Assembly (NCBI GenBank): GCA_001600635.1
Contig: BCKL01000055.1
Span: 1-21,660 of the forward strand
From: Leucosporidium creatinivorum
Lineage: Eukaryota > Basidiomycota > Microbotryomycetes > Leucosporidiales > Leucosporidiaceae
Direction of reading: 5' to 3'
DNA: 21,660 nt
Part shown: piece by piece, positions 1-8,653 of the stretch
Numbering within the stretch: position 1 is the first letter of the stretch
How the letters are laid out: the number at the start of each line of letters is the position of its first letter
Notes under the pieces: generated by a model
The model's database searches: none
What the model saw: only the letters and a program-made list of their open reading frames with translations
Told to the model about the DNA's origin: nothing
Position numbers and translations under genes: made by a program

Positions 1-535
1 AGTAGGGAGGTGGGGTCGACGCCTCACTCAGAAGCTCAACCGAGCCCCGAGCTTCGTGTCCCGGGCTACTGCTCAACAGGTTGCAGGTGTGATTGCGTGC
101 TTGTCAAGTGCCTGAGGCGTTGTTGCAACCTTCAGCAGCAAAAAACTGAGCTGCACTGGACCAGAGTACCTCAGATCATCCTCATCTGTCGCCATCAAGC
201 CTCGCGGGTTACTTGGTTGGCTCTCGGTTGACTGTTCTCTTGCTTTGCAGTGTGGTCTCTAACCTCCTGTGCTGTGCACATAGTCTTGCTGATGATTGCT
301 GATGACTGCAGGCTACTCGGAGCCCCCATAAGCGAGCTCAAGGTATTGCTGCACCTCCCAGTTGCCGGCAGGCCCCAGGGACTCCGAGGGGAGTCAGCTC
401 CAAGTGCCACAGCTAGTGAAAGTGGCTGAACTTGCCTCGGGCAGCATGTCAGGCTCCCAGGGCGGCTGTAGGGGTGTACAGGGGGGAAAGAGGCAAAAAG
501 GAATTGCTGCACAAGGGTGCAGATGGCAAAAAGAG
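1..535. other. Intergenic region, no gene seen
   Basis: No open frame here shows a recognisable domain, a credible intron pattern or low-complexity features of a real protein. The short frames on both strands are interrupted and lack splice-site support. The 10-mer ATTGCTGCAC occurs twice here (about 345 and 503) and again near 895. Its right end holds the transcription stop of the tRNA-Met gene. Confidence 0.6.
528..532 (-). terminator. Pol III terminator of tRNA-Met
   Basis: A run of five T on the minus strand begins three bases past the discriminator base of the tRNA-Met gene. Runs of four or more T stop RNA polymerase III. Confidence 0.7.
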
Positions 536-639
536 TGCCCCGAGAGAGGATCGAACTCTCGACCGCGGGATTGCTTGCCGAAACGGCAATCATATGTGAA
601 ATATGAGACCCAAATCCTAACCAACTAGACCATCGGGGC
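536..639 (-). tRNA. tRNA-Met(CAU), elongator type, with 30-nt intron
   Basis: On the minus strand the ends pair as a 7-bp acceptor stem (GCCCCGA with TCGGGGC) followed by discriminator A. The T arm is GAGAG/TTCGATC/CTCTC. The D arm GTCT...AGGAT contains the usual GG. The anticodon loop reads CTCATA, giving anticodon CAU at 605-603. Removing 572-601 leaves a 74-nt tRNA with a 5-nt variable loop. The intron sits after position 37, the canonical site for nuclear tRNA introns, and its first half pairs with the anticodon loop (TCATAT with ATATGA). The anticodon stem is imperfect, with a T-T closing pair and T27-G43. I favour elongator Met because the loop matches that family. A Glu-type reading would require shifting the stem so that U33 is lost. 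Confidence 0.8.
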
Positions 640-1452
640 TATTTAGTGATGACGCAGTGGCCTGAGACCATTTGGAGCTGCTAGCCAGTTTCTACCGCTC
701 GTCGAACGGAACAGATGGCACCAAGCTAGCTTCGGCGATGCTTCCCAGCTCTGCTACAGGTCAGGCATACTCTGCTACAGACAAGGCTCGTGGGAGGACA
801 TGTTATGCGATCCTGTGTGCCGTCAGAAATGCGTTGTGTGACCTTCTTCCTCGGCTCAGCCCAAATGTCGGACTGTGATGCTCAGCGGAGGGCGATTGCT
901 GCACCTTCGGCGCTCGAGGCTCGGGGAGTGGATCCGAGCTGTCCGGGGGCAGGTCAAAAAATCACATGTCCAACAACCTGGGTTGAGGGTTTGAAACAAG
1001 ATTCTCCGGTCTTCTCCCCCGCCTCTCTCTGGATCACCTTGCTGCAGCCGTAAGTAATGCTCCGCACCGAGCACTTGCCGCCGAGTTTCACCTTCTCGCA
1101 CCTCCGGCCTATCATCAGCTGACTGCAAAGCCAGCCAAGTAGGACAAGAGTACTGATGGCGTGCTGCTTCCGGCATGAGCTACAGTGAGAAGGCCAAAGC
1201 GGAAGCGGAAGCAGACCGCGAGACAAGGGATTCGGAGCTCGGCGTTCCGACTCGCTTCCCAGACATCGGGACGGCAAGAGTGACGCGCTGACTTTACCAT
1301 GATGCAAGTAGCAGCCAAAAAGTACAGAGCAGCAAGCATATATGGCAAAGGAGGCCTCGGTGAGCGGTGGGCCGGGTTCGGCCTCGGCGCAAGAAGGTCG
1401 ACACAGACGAGCAGCAAAAAGAAATGAAACTCGGTAAAGAGTAACACAAACC
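640..1452. other. Intergenic region between two tRNA genes
   Basis: No protein gene is supported. The frames on both strands translate to low-information sequence without splice or family signals. One more copy of ATTGCTGCACCT lies near 895-906. The stretch presumably carries upstream sequence of the tRNA-Met gene and the transcription end of the tRNA-Tyr gene, both of which read leftward. Confidence 0.55.
1416..1420 (-). terminator. Candidate Pol III terminator of tRNA-Tyr
   Basis: This is the first run of five T on the minus strand after the tRNA-Tyr gene. It lies about 33 nt past its 3' end, so the precursor would carry a fairly long trailer. A weaker TTTGTGTT sequence lies closer. Confidence 0.45.
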
Positions 1453-1542
1453 TCCCCTCTCGCGGGATCGAACCGCGGGCCTCAAGATGAGACGTTGTTA
1501 TACCATTACAGTCTTGCGCTCTTCCAGCTGAGCTAAGAAGGG
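1453..1542 (-). tRNA. tRNA-Tyr(GUA) with 17-nt intron
   Basis: Minus-strand cloverleaf: acceptor CCCTTCT pairs with AGAGGGG (one T-G pair), discriminator A. The D stem is GCTC/GAGC, the anticodon stem is CAAGA/TCTTG, and the T arm is CGCGG/TTCGATC/CCGCG. The loop CTGTAA gives anticodon GUA. A 17-nt intron (1489-1505) follows position 37, leaving a 73-nt mature tRNA. tRNA-Tyr genes of fungi and animals nearly always carry an intron at this site, which supports the call. Confidence 0.93.
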
Positions 1543-1822
1543 TTTGGGCGTGACGGAGGCACCAGTGCTGCCACTCTAATCCTGATTGCCCATTTCAACC
1601 GAGCCGACCCCCACCAGATGGCCTACAGACGCCCTCACTCCCTCTCTGTGCATCTACAACTCACTAAAACCCCCGCAGGTCCACTCCGGCTCACCTACAA
1701 CCCCTAGCCCTGCGCCAGGAGAGGCATCCCGCGACCGCATGCTCGCCATGCCCTTTCGCTTCACTCGCCCACGTCGGATCACTCTCACCAAGCATCTGAA
1801 ACACCTCACAAGCACTCGCAAC

Positions 1823-3461
1823 ATGTCGCTGTTCCCTCCCATCAAGGTAAGCACTCCGCTTCAGCGAAAGGCCAGCTCAAGCTGAACGCGCGTCTGCCCC
1901 ACCTCTCCTCGACGACAACTACAGCCCTACAAGTCGGAGATGTTCCCCGTCTCGGACATCCATACCATCAGCATCAAGCAGTACGGTAACGCTGCAGGCG
2001 CTCCTGTGCTCTTCGTTCACGGCGGACCCGTACGTTTCCTGCTGCTGCAAGAGACCAGCATGAGGAGCTAACCTGTCGCTACCATAGGGAGGAGGAACCG
2101 ACGACAAAGATGCTCAGCGCTTTGACCCCGCAGCCTACAGGATCGTCCTGTTCGACCAGCGCGGCTCGGGCGACTCGACCCCTCCTTCCGACCTCACCGA
2201 CAACACTACTGCTCACCTCATCGAGGATATGGAGAAGATTAGGGAGCACCTTCAGATTGGCGATAGCTGGCATGTGTTCGGAGGTAGCTGGGGTGAGTGA
2301 CGGGGACTGGTCGGCGAGGACTCGGAGCTGACGGCTGCTCGACAGGCTCTACCCTCTCGCTCGCCTACGCTCAGGCTCACCCCAAGGCCGTCAAAAGTCT
2401 CACTCTCCGCGGTATCTTCACTGTACGCGCTCCATTCGCCTCTCTGAATCGCTCAGTCCCTGAACTCCTTCGGCCCACCTCACCTCTCCCAGCTCCGCAA
2501 GGAGGAGCTTGACTTCTTCTACCAGGGACCCGGCACCTCCTTCCTCTTCCCTGACTGTATGTACTGTCCGTCTGCTCTCAAGAGCTCCGCTCACCCCAGA
2601 GTCCCGCGCAGACTGGGACGAGTTCCTTGCGCCGATTCCCGAGGCCGAGCGAGGAGACATGGTGGCTGCTTACTAGTGAGTCGGGCATGCTGGCTTAGGT
2701 CTCGATCCGATCGAGCGGATATTGATGGCCTGACCTCTGTAGCAAGAGGCTGACTGGCGAGGACGAGAAGGCCCGCGCCGAGGCCGGACGAGCTTGGGTG
2801 AGTTTTGCTTCTCACATACGGATCGACGCCTCGCTAAACTCCACATCCGCAAACAGTCGACTTGGGAGATGGCTACCTCGCGCCTGAACGTGGACCCCGA
2901 GTACATCAAGAAGGCTGACGAACCAGGTTTCGCCGACGCTTTTGCTCGCATCGTTCGTTCCTTCACTCATGTTCGACCTTCGAGCGGCGCTAACAGGCGT
3001 GATTGCATCGCAGGAGTCGCACTACTTCGTCAACGAGGGCTTTATGCCGCAAGGCGAGCTCCTGAAGAAGGAGAACATTGACAAGATCCGCCATGTGAGT
3101 CGGTGGACCGCTCTTGAACGCTCTTGCCTCTGCGCTTGCTGACCGCTTTCGCTGTCGATCAGATCCCCACCGTCATCGTACAAGGTCGCTACGACGTCGT
3201 CTGCCCTAGTACGTTTCTTCGCCTCGAGCCTGCCAGACCGAGCTGACCGCCCTTCCTCTCAGTGACCACCGCTTGGGAGCTTCACAAGGTCTTCCCCGAG
3301 GCCGAGTTCGTGCGTAGATTATTGATCTTCGCTCTTCTGCGAGATCTAACCCGCTCGACACTGCACAGATTGTCATCCCCGACGCTGGGCACTCTGCCAT
3401 CGAGGCGGGCACCGAGGCGGCGCTCATCAAGGCGACTAACAACTTTGCCAAGCTCAAGTAG
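1823..3461 (+). CDS. Prolyl iminopeptidase (S33 family), 12 exons
   Basis: It removes N-terminal proline from peptides and belongs to the alpha/beta-hydrolase family S33. Exons: 1823-1846, 1925-2029, 2088-2292, 2346-2422, 2493-2556, 2612-2675, 2743-2797, 2857-2952, 3014-3094, 3163-3208, 3263-3309 and 3369-3461. They join in frame to 318 residues, the usual family length. Visible landmarks are the oxyanion motif HGGP (40-43), the family motif DQRGSGDS, the nucleophile Ser110 in GGSWGS, Asp268 in GRYDVVCP and His296 in DAGHSA, so the triad is complete. The start at 1823 has A at -3 and yields MSLFPPIKPYKS, aligning with typical N-termini. In-frame ATGs at 1739 and 1748 would add a basic leader resembling a mitochondrial presequence. 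The intron after 2952 uses an unusual GTTCGT donor. The gene converges on Mic19, 176 bp away. Confidence 0.93.
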
Positions 3462-3637
3462 AGACGCAGCAATATAACCCAACAGTCGCATGTACTAGCT
3501 CCGCGTCTTCGAGATCAGCAGGTCTGGGTTTCGACCGTGCGCAGCCTTCGCCGCCGATACCCTCTGCGCCGAGCTGCTTGCGAAAGGCCGGTCTGCGTTG
3601 CCTCGCTGTATCTGTACTATTTTCACTGTGCACACAT

Positions 3638-4415
3638 CTAGATCCTGGCGATGAAGGCCTGTAGGATGAGAGCAGGGTCAGCCAGGACGCTCGGACTAAG
3701 CTAAACGCCTCGAACCCACCTTCTCGACACCGGCAACGGCCTCCTTGAACTTGCTGGCCTCGGCCTGGCAGTTGAGTGGGGTGTCCTTGTTACCACTGTA
3801 GAGTGAGAAACAAGCGGTCAGCCTGGGCACCAACAGAATCGGTTCGAAGCGACCCAAACTCACGTGAAGCACTCGACGAGCGCCTTCCTCTGACTCTCGA
3901 CCGACTTCCATGCCTCCGAATCGAGCTCCTTCTCGCTCTCCTCCCTCAGCCCCAGCGTCCTCTTCTCCAAGTCCTCCAAGTCCTTCATCAGGCTAGCCGA
4001 ATGAGCGACACCCTGCGTCTCTCCCTCAGCGCCGGCGGCGGCGCCCTTCTCCCTATCGAGGTTCTCCTTCTCGAGGGCGCGCTCAATCTCTTCCCGTACG
4101 GTGGCCTCCTGCTCGCGTAGCCTCGAGAGCTCGGAGGCGATGCGAGATTGGATGTGCGAGTCGAGCGTTTCTTGACGCGAGGAAGGGACGGAGGATGAAG
4201 GGAGGGAAGAGGAGGAAAGGTGGTTGATGAGGCCTTCGGAGAACTGTATTGTAGGTGATACAGCAGTGTACAGAGATGTAGGCCGTCAGCGAAGAGCGCG
4301 GGACCGGAGAGAGACGGGTGAGGAGACTGACCTGTACTGGAGCAGCGCGCTCAGCAAAAAAGGCAGTCTCTCCCTCTGAGACTTCGACGTCAGGCTTTGA
4401 TCCTTGAGCTCCCAT
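3638..4415 (-). CDS. MIC19: MICOS complex subunit Mic19 (CHCH protein)
   Basis: Mic19 is a peripheral inner-membrane protein of the MICOS complex, which holds cristae junctions together. Exons on the minus strand: 4332-4415, 3864-4243, 3720-3795 and 3638-3658, giving 186 residues. The N-terminus MGAQGSKP fits an N-myristoylation signal, known for Mic19 and its animal homologue CHCHD3. Residues about 50-145 are charged and alpha-helical (coiled coil, rich in Glu, Arg and Lys). The C-terminus carries a CHCH-type pair, Cys153 and Cys164, spaced CX10C as in fungal Mic19 proteins with a single disulfide. The last exon encodes only AFIARI. If the final intron were retained the protein would instead end VGSRRLA. 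The gene is divergent from the uL15m gene with 141 bp between start codons. Confidence 0.88.
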
Positions 4416-4556
4416 GGTGGTGATTTGGTACAGAGAAACGGAGGCGAGAGAACGGCGAAACGAGAGAGCGAGCGGGCGGAGGGCGAGAGTCGCAGCCGTC
4501 GCGGCGGCTCTTTGACTGCAACCAAGTCGCTCGGCTCTTTCAACTCGACTACAGGA
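4416..4556. promoter_or_regulatory. Shared divergent promoter, Mic19 / uL15m
   Basis: The start codons of the two divergent genes are 141 bp apart, so the promoters and both 5' UTRs must lie in this interval or overlap. I see no clear TATA box. The sequence is purine-rich on the plus strand at 4435-4485 (GAGAGCGAG-type repeats). Both products act in mitochondria, which suggests shared expression (inference). Confidence 0.6.
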
Positions 4557-5762
4557 ATGAACTCGCTCACTCGCCAACTCGGGCGTATCGCTCTAACCAG
4601 CAGCAGCAGGACAGCTCCCTCCGCTACTCGCCCTTCCCTCCTCAGCAGCTCAGCTCCTCGCTTCGCCGTCCCTTCCACTTCAGCTCTCCTAGCTCGCTCT
4701 TACGCTACAGAATCATCTCATCTCGGCAACCTCGCTCCCGCACCAGGCTCTTCCCACAAGGTACAGCTTCAAGCCAGCTCGATTTCTCCCAAGCGAACGC
4801 GCAAACTGACCTACTCCTTCTCGGCGCTCACAGCGGAAACGCATCGGCCGAGGAATCGGGTCTGGTAGGGGAGGAACGTCGGGTAGGGGTCACAAGGGTC
4901 AGGGTGCTCGCTCGGGCAATGGCAAGCCCGCCCTGCACTTTGCGGGAGGTCAGACGCCCATCACTCGCGCCTACCCCAAGCGGGGCTTTAAGAACCCGTG
5001 AGTTGTACTTCGACGTCTCTCTACATCTCCTACCTACCCTGGCTTTGCCCCGAGCTGTCTTGAATCCGTAGAGCTGACCCTCTCGCTTCGTCTCGGCGCC
5101 CTTCGCACGCGACAGCCTCAACCAGCAAATGACCCCCCTCAACCTCGACCGCCTGCAATACTGGATCGACCGAGGCCTCATCGACCCTTCTCGGCCCATC
5201 ACGATGAAGGAGCTGTTCGAGACTCGCTGCGTACACGGCATCAGGGATGGAGTCAAGCTGCTCGGCGATGTGAGTTGCTCGCTTCGTGTTGTCTACGACG
5301 GGCTGGCGAGTCGTGTACGACGTCCGAGCTGACTTGTGTGTGTGTACGAACAGGGCGCCGAGAACTTTACCACCCCCAACGTTCAGATCGAGGTCTCCAA
5401 GGCTTCCCAGTCCGCCATCAAGGCCATTGAGCGCCTCAACGGCAGCCTGGTCGAGCGCTACGAGAACCGATTGACTCTCGTACGTTTTCGGTCTTCCTCT
5501 CTTCTCGCCTTTACGTCCTGCTGACCCTTCTCCCTCGCCCCCTCCACAGCGCGCTCTCATCAACCCCGACTCTTTCCACCGCCGCAACCTCGACATCCCA
5601 GGCAAGGCCGACCCTGTCTCGCGCCGTGACCTGCTGTACTACGCCGACCCCAAGCACCGCGGCTACCTGCGAGTCAACGCGACCAAAAAGGCCGACGAGG
5701 AGGTCAGGGAGGAGGCTCTCAAGGCTGTGGCGGAGCAGGAGGCGGGCGAGGTGAAGGCATAG
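4557..5762 (+). CDS. Mitochondrial large-subunit ribosomal protein uL15m
   Basis: This is the mitochondrial homologue of bacterial L15 (yeast Mrpl10), a core 54S subunit protein. Exons: 4557-4760, 4834-4997, 5116-5269, 5354-5479 and 5550-5762, joining in frame to 286 residues. Residues about 1-50 are rich in Arg, Ser and Ala with almost no acid, ending near RSYATE, a typical matrix-targeting presequence. The L15 signature then follows: [47 protein letters not shown] fungal mitochondrial C-terminal extension (about 200-286) ends in an acidic EEV/EEA helix. An in-frame ATG at 4404 lies upstream but would place a charged non-targeting stretch in front, so 4557 is preferred. The gene converges with Eme1, with only 76 bp between the stops. 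Confidence 0.93.
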
Positions 5763-5838
5763 GGTCCGAGAGGAGAGCAATGCACGATGTAGATTACGCG
5801 GTTCGGATATGGACGGAGCGAGCAAGGGGCAGACTAGC

Positions 5839-8403
5839 TCAAACGAACATCTCGGGGTCGCCTGCGAGAGAAGCGACGAGGTCAGCTCTCGGCGCTCGCT
5901 TCAGCAGAGACAAGGCACTGACGCGAAGTGAAGACCTTATAGACAAACTCCGATACAGCCTTGCCGATAGCCTTGTCGGTCCTCGCGCCGCTGACGAGGT
6001 GTCCTTTCTGCTCGGCGTTTATGAATCAGCTCCTTGCTCTCGCCCACTCTCCTTGAGACAGAGAAAGAGAACTCACTGCCACCCCCGCCAACATCTCCTT
6101 TCTGTCCCTCTCACTCCCACAAGCCTCCCACGCCTCGTACAAATCCCTAATAGTCGGATACTCCCTCACGATCCCTTTGGCCGCCGCCTCGGTCACGCCG
6201 CGCAGACTCGCGAGCATGAGCATGTAGGTCTCCTCAAGGGTCTTGCCCGAGACGATCTTGTCGTCCGAGGTGCCGAGGAGGGCGACGTGCATTTGCTTGT
6301 GGCGTCTGTCGAAGGCAGAGGGAGGGTTAGTCGAGCCGAGCCGAAGGGAGAGAAAGGGAAGGGCGCACTGGTAGGGCTTCTGAGAGACATCGTAGCTGAT
6401 CTGCTCGAGCCACTCGACAGCTTCCTCGACTTTATCGACAGCGATGAGCTTGAGACGGTGGGTGACTTGAGCTCTGCGAAGGCTCGGTCGTTAACTCTGC
6501 TTCGCCTGAGTAGTGAGCGGGCGAGCCGAGCGACTCACTTTAACAACTCGTACTCCAGCTTCTCCTTGTCCGGCTGCTTCGCTCCAATCCCGACGACCTT
6601 CTTCGACTTGGACTTGGGCTGCGCGAGATCGAGCTGGTTCCTCGTATCCTCGCGATAGGCTGCTTGCTGCGCGTTGTGCATCTCGCGACAGAGCGTCTTG
6701 AGCCCAAAGTGCATGAGGAAGAGATGGACGTGCGCGGGGATGGAGGAGAGGACGGTCGAGATGTGGCGAGAGAGGGTCGAGTTGGCGATATGGGTCGAGA
6801 GCTCGTGCGCGGTCCTTTAGGCGAGATGGAGGGAGGGTCAGCGAACGGTAGACTAGTCGAAAGGGGCCGGCTCGACTCACATGAACACCAACCTCGTATC
6901 CTCCTCCACAACGATCTCATTCCCCTCGCCGAGCGGGACGAATTCTCGCAACCCATCGTCCCACTTCTTGTCGCACCACCTCGTCCAGCGTACCGCTCCC
7001 TCGCATCCAACATCTTGCCTCGGCATCTCCGGCGCCTCAACTACGCATCCCACCTCGGCCAACTTGATCTGCAAGCCCGTGGCGACCTCCAGCCAGTGGC
7101 TCGCCTTCTCCTGCTTTGCCTTCAAGCGCCTCTTTCTCTCCGCCGCAGTCTCATACAGCGACTCCCCATCCGTATCGCTATCCGTCTCGCCCGCCGAGTC
7201 CTCCGAGCGAAAGGCCGTGCCCGAGATGTGGACCGTGAGCTCGCCGACGGTGGAGAGCTTGTCCTTGTGTTTGAGGTTGTTGGCTTTGGTTCGAGCGGCC
7301 TTGGCGGCTGCTTCGGCTTTCTTGGCCTCCTCTTTGGCGAGTTTGGCGGCTTGCTGCTCAGCCTTCTTGGCCGCTTTGTCGTCTTCGGTGAGCTTCGTCG
7401 TCTACGAGGAGAGGGCGAAGCGAGACAAGTCAGCGAGGGTGAAGCGGAGGAACAGAGAACAAAGGGTCGTTGTCACGCACCTTCTTCTTGGGAGGAGGCG
7501 CTGCGAAGTCGTCGTCCAGATCTGGCAGTCCAAGCAGCGCCGAAGTCGACGCCGAGCCCCCGACAGGTCGCTTCTTCCTCACCACCTGGGGACCATTCCT
7601 CGCGACCTTATCGTACTCGTCCTCGCTTCCACTTCCGTTCCATTCGGGAAGCTGAGCAGCTTTCCGTTTGCCTTGAGCTTTGGAGCTGGCGGTGTCGAGG
7701 CGAGGTTCGCGCTCGGGAGGGGCGCCTTGGGAGTCGTCGAGGAGGGTGTGGGACTTGGAGGGGATTCGGCGGGATGTAGAGGCGGCGGCTGGAGCGGCGG
7801 CGGCTGGAGGAGGACGAGGTTGTGGGAGGGGAGGAGGGACTCGGGGATGCTGAGAAGGGGAGAGGCAGAGGAAGGTCAGCCGAGCTGCTCGGTGTGGGGT
7901 GGAGCGAAGACTTACAGCGGGAGCACCAGCGATACCCACGCTCACACTCCTACGGCTGAACGGCGGCGGTAGATCATCCGGGTCAGAGGAAGGCAACGTC
8001 GCGCTTCTGGAGGAGGGGGGAGAGGGACGCGACCGTTCAGAGTCAGCTCATTTCTAGAGAGGTACAGAGAGGCGAGCACCCGCCTGATGGGAGCTACCAC
8101 TTTCACAGGCGGCACATATCCCAACACCTGCATAACATCATCATCGTCGTCCGAGCCGTCGCTGAGCTCAATGACCTGACTCTTGCCCTGCTGCACGCTC
8201 TTGCTGCCTCCTACTCGACCAGAATCCGCGTCCACAGCACCAGGAATGTCGGCAAAGTCGTCCGAGAAAGCTGCAGAAGCGTCCGCGAAGCCTGCAGCAG
8301 AGGTGGAAGCGAACGCGCTGGCGGTCGAAGCGGCGGCGGAGGGAGGGCGCTGGAAGGATGTACTGCGACTGATGGGGAGGATCTCTACGTCCGAAGACGA
8401 CAT
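5839..8403 (-). CDS. EME1: Crossover junction endonuclease subunit Eme1 (Mus81 partner)
   Basis: Eme1/Mms4 is the non-catalytic partner of Mus81; the pair cuts branched DNA such as Holliday junctions and stalled forks. Exons on minus: 8066-8403, 7916-8006, 7481-7849, 6881-7401, 6539-6814, 6369-6473, 6077-6305, 5923-6007 and 5839-5861, joining to 678 residues. The N-terminus MSSSDVEILPIS and the acidic patch near SDGSDDDDD suit a SUMO-interacting or phospho-regulated tail. Residues 144-266 are disordered and Pro-rich. Residues about 270-315 form a Lys/Ala/Glu-rich helix. The ERCC4-type region spans roughly 315-640, and its C-terminal part (SLRGVTEAAAKGIVREYPTI) is the helix-hairpin-helix side. 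I do not see the ERKxxxD motif of catalytic Mus81, consistent with Eme1. The name rests on architecture, so another ERCC4 protein is possible but less likely. Confidence 0.82.
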
Positions 8404-8653
8404 GTTGGGGGTGCTCGCCGGTCGAGAGATGAAGGCGAGGTCGGCGCAAGGATGAGGAAAGAGGGAAGAGGCGCGAGCGAGGAGACGCGTCTCATCTTCT
8501 GAGTTGGTGTGTAGTGGAGCAGGGCTCGGCGTAGTGGCAGAAGTAAAGTGAGCCTTTCGTCTCCTCCTCTGCAATCATACAGCTGCTTAAGCTGGCTGCG
8601 AGTGCCTCTCGGCGCTTAAGTCCTCCTGTAGCCTGCTGCTCTAGTACAGCTCA

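Noticed and set aside
280-430. Possible C/D-box snoRNA with repeated TGATGA
   Set aside because: TGATGA appears twice but there is no D box at proper spacing and no terminal stem.
536-639. Reading the intron-bearing tRNA as tRNA-Glu(CUC)
   Set aside because: That register lacks U33 and breaks the anticodon stem; the CTCATA loop with CAU anticodon fits elongator Met.
5780-6658. Plus-strand open frame of 292 codons
   Set aside because: It overlaps the Eme1 C-terminal exons on the other strand and has no domain of its own.
6664-7972. Two long plus-strand open frames (371 and 363 codons)
   Set aside because: They lie antisense to Eme1 exons, whose family motifs and in-phase splice sites are clear; the long frames are by-products of GC-rich codon use.
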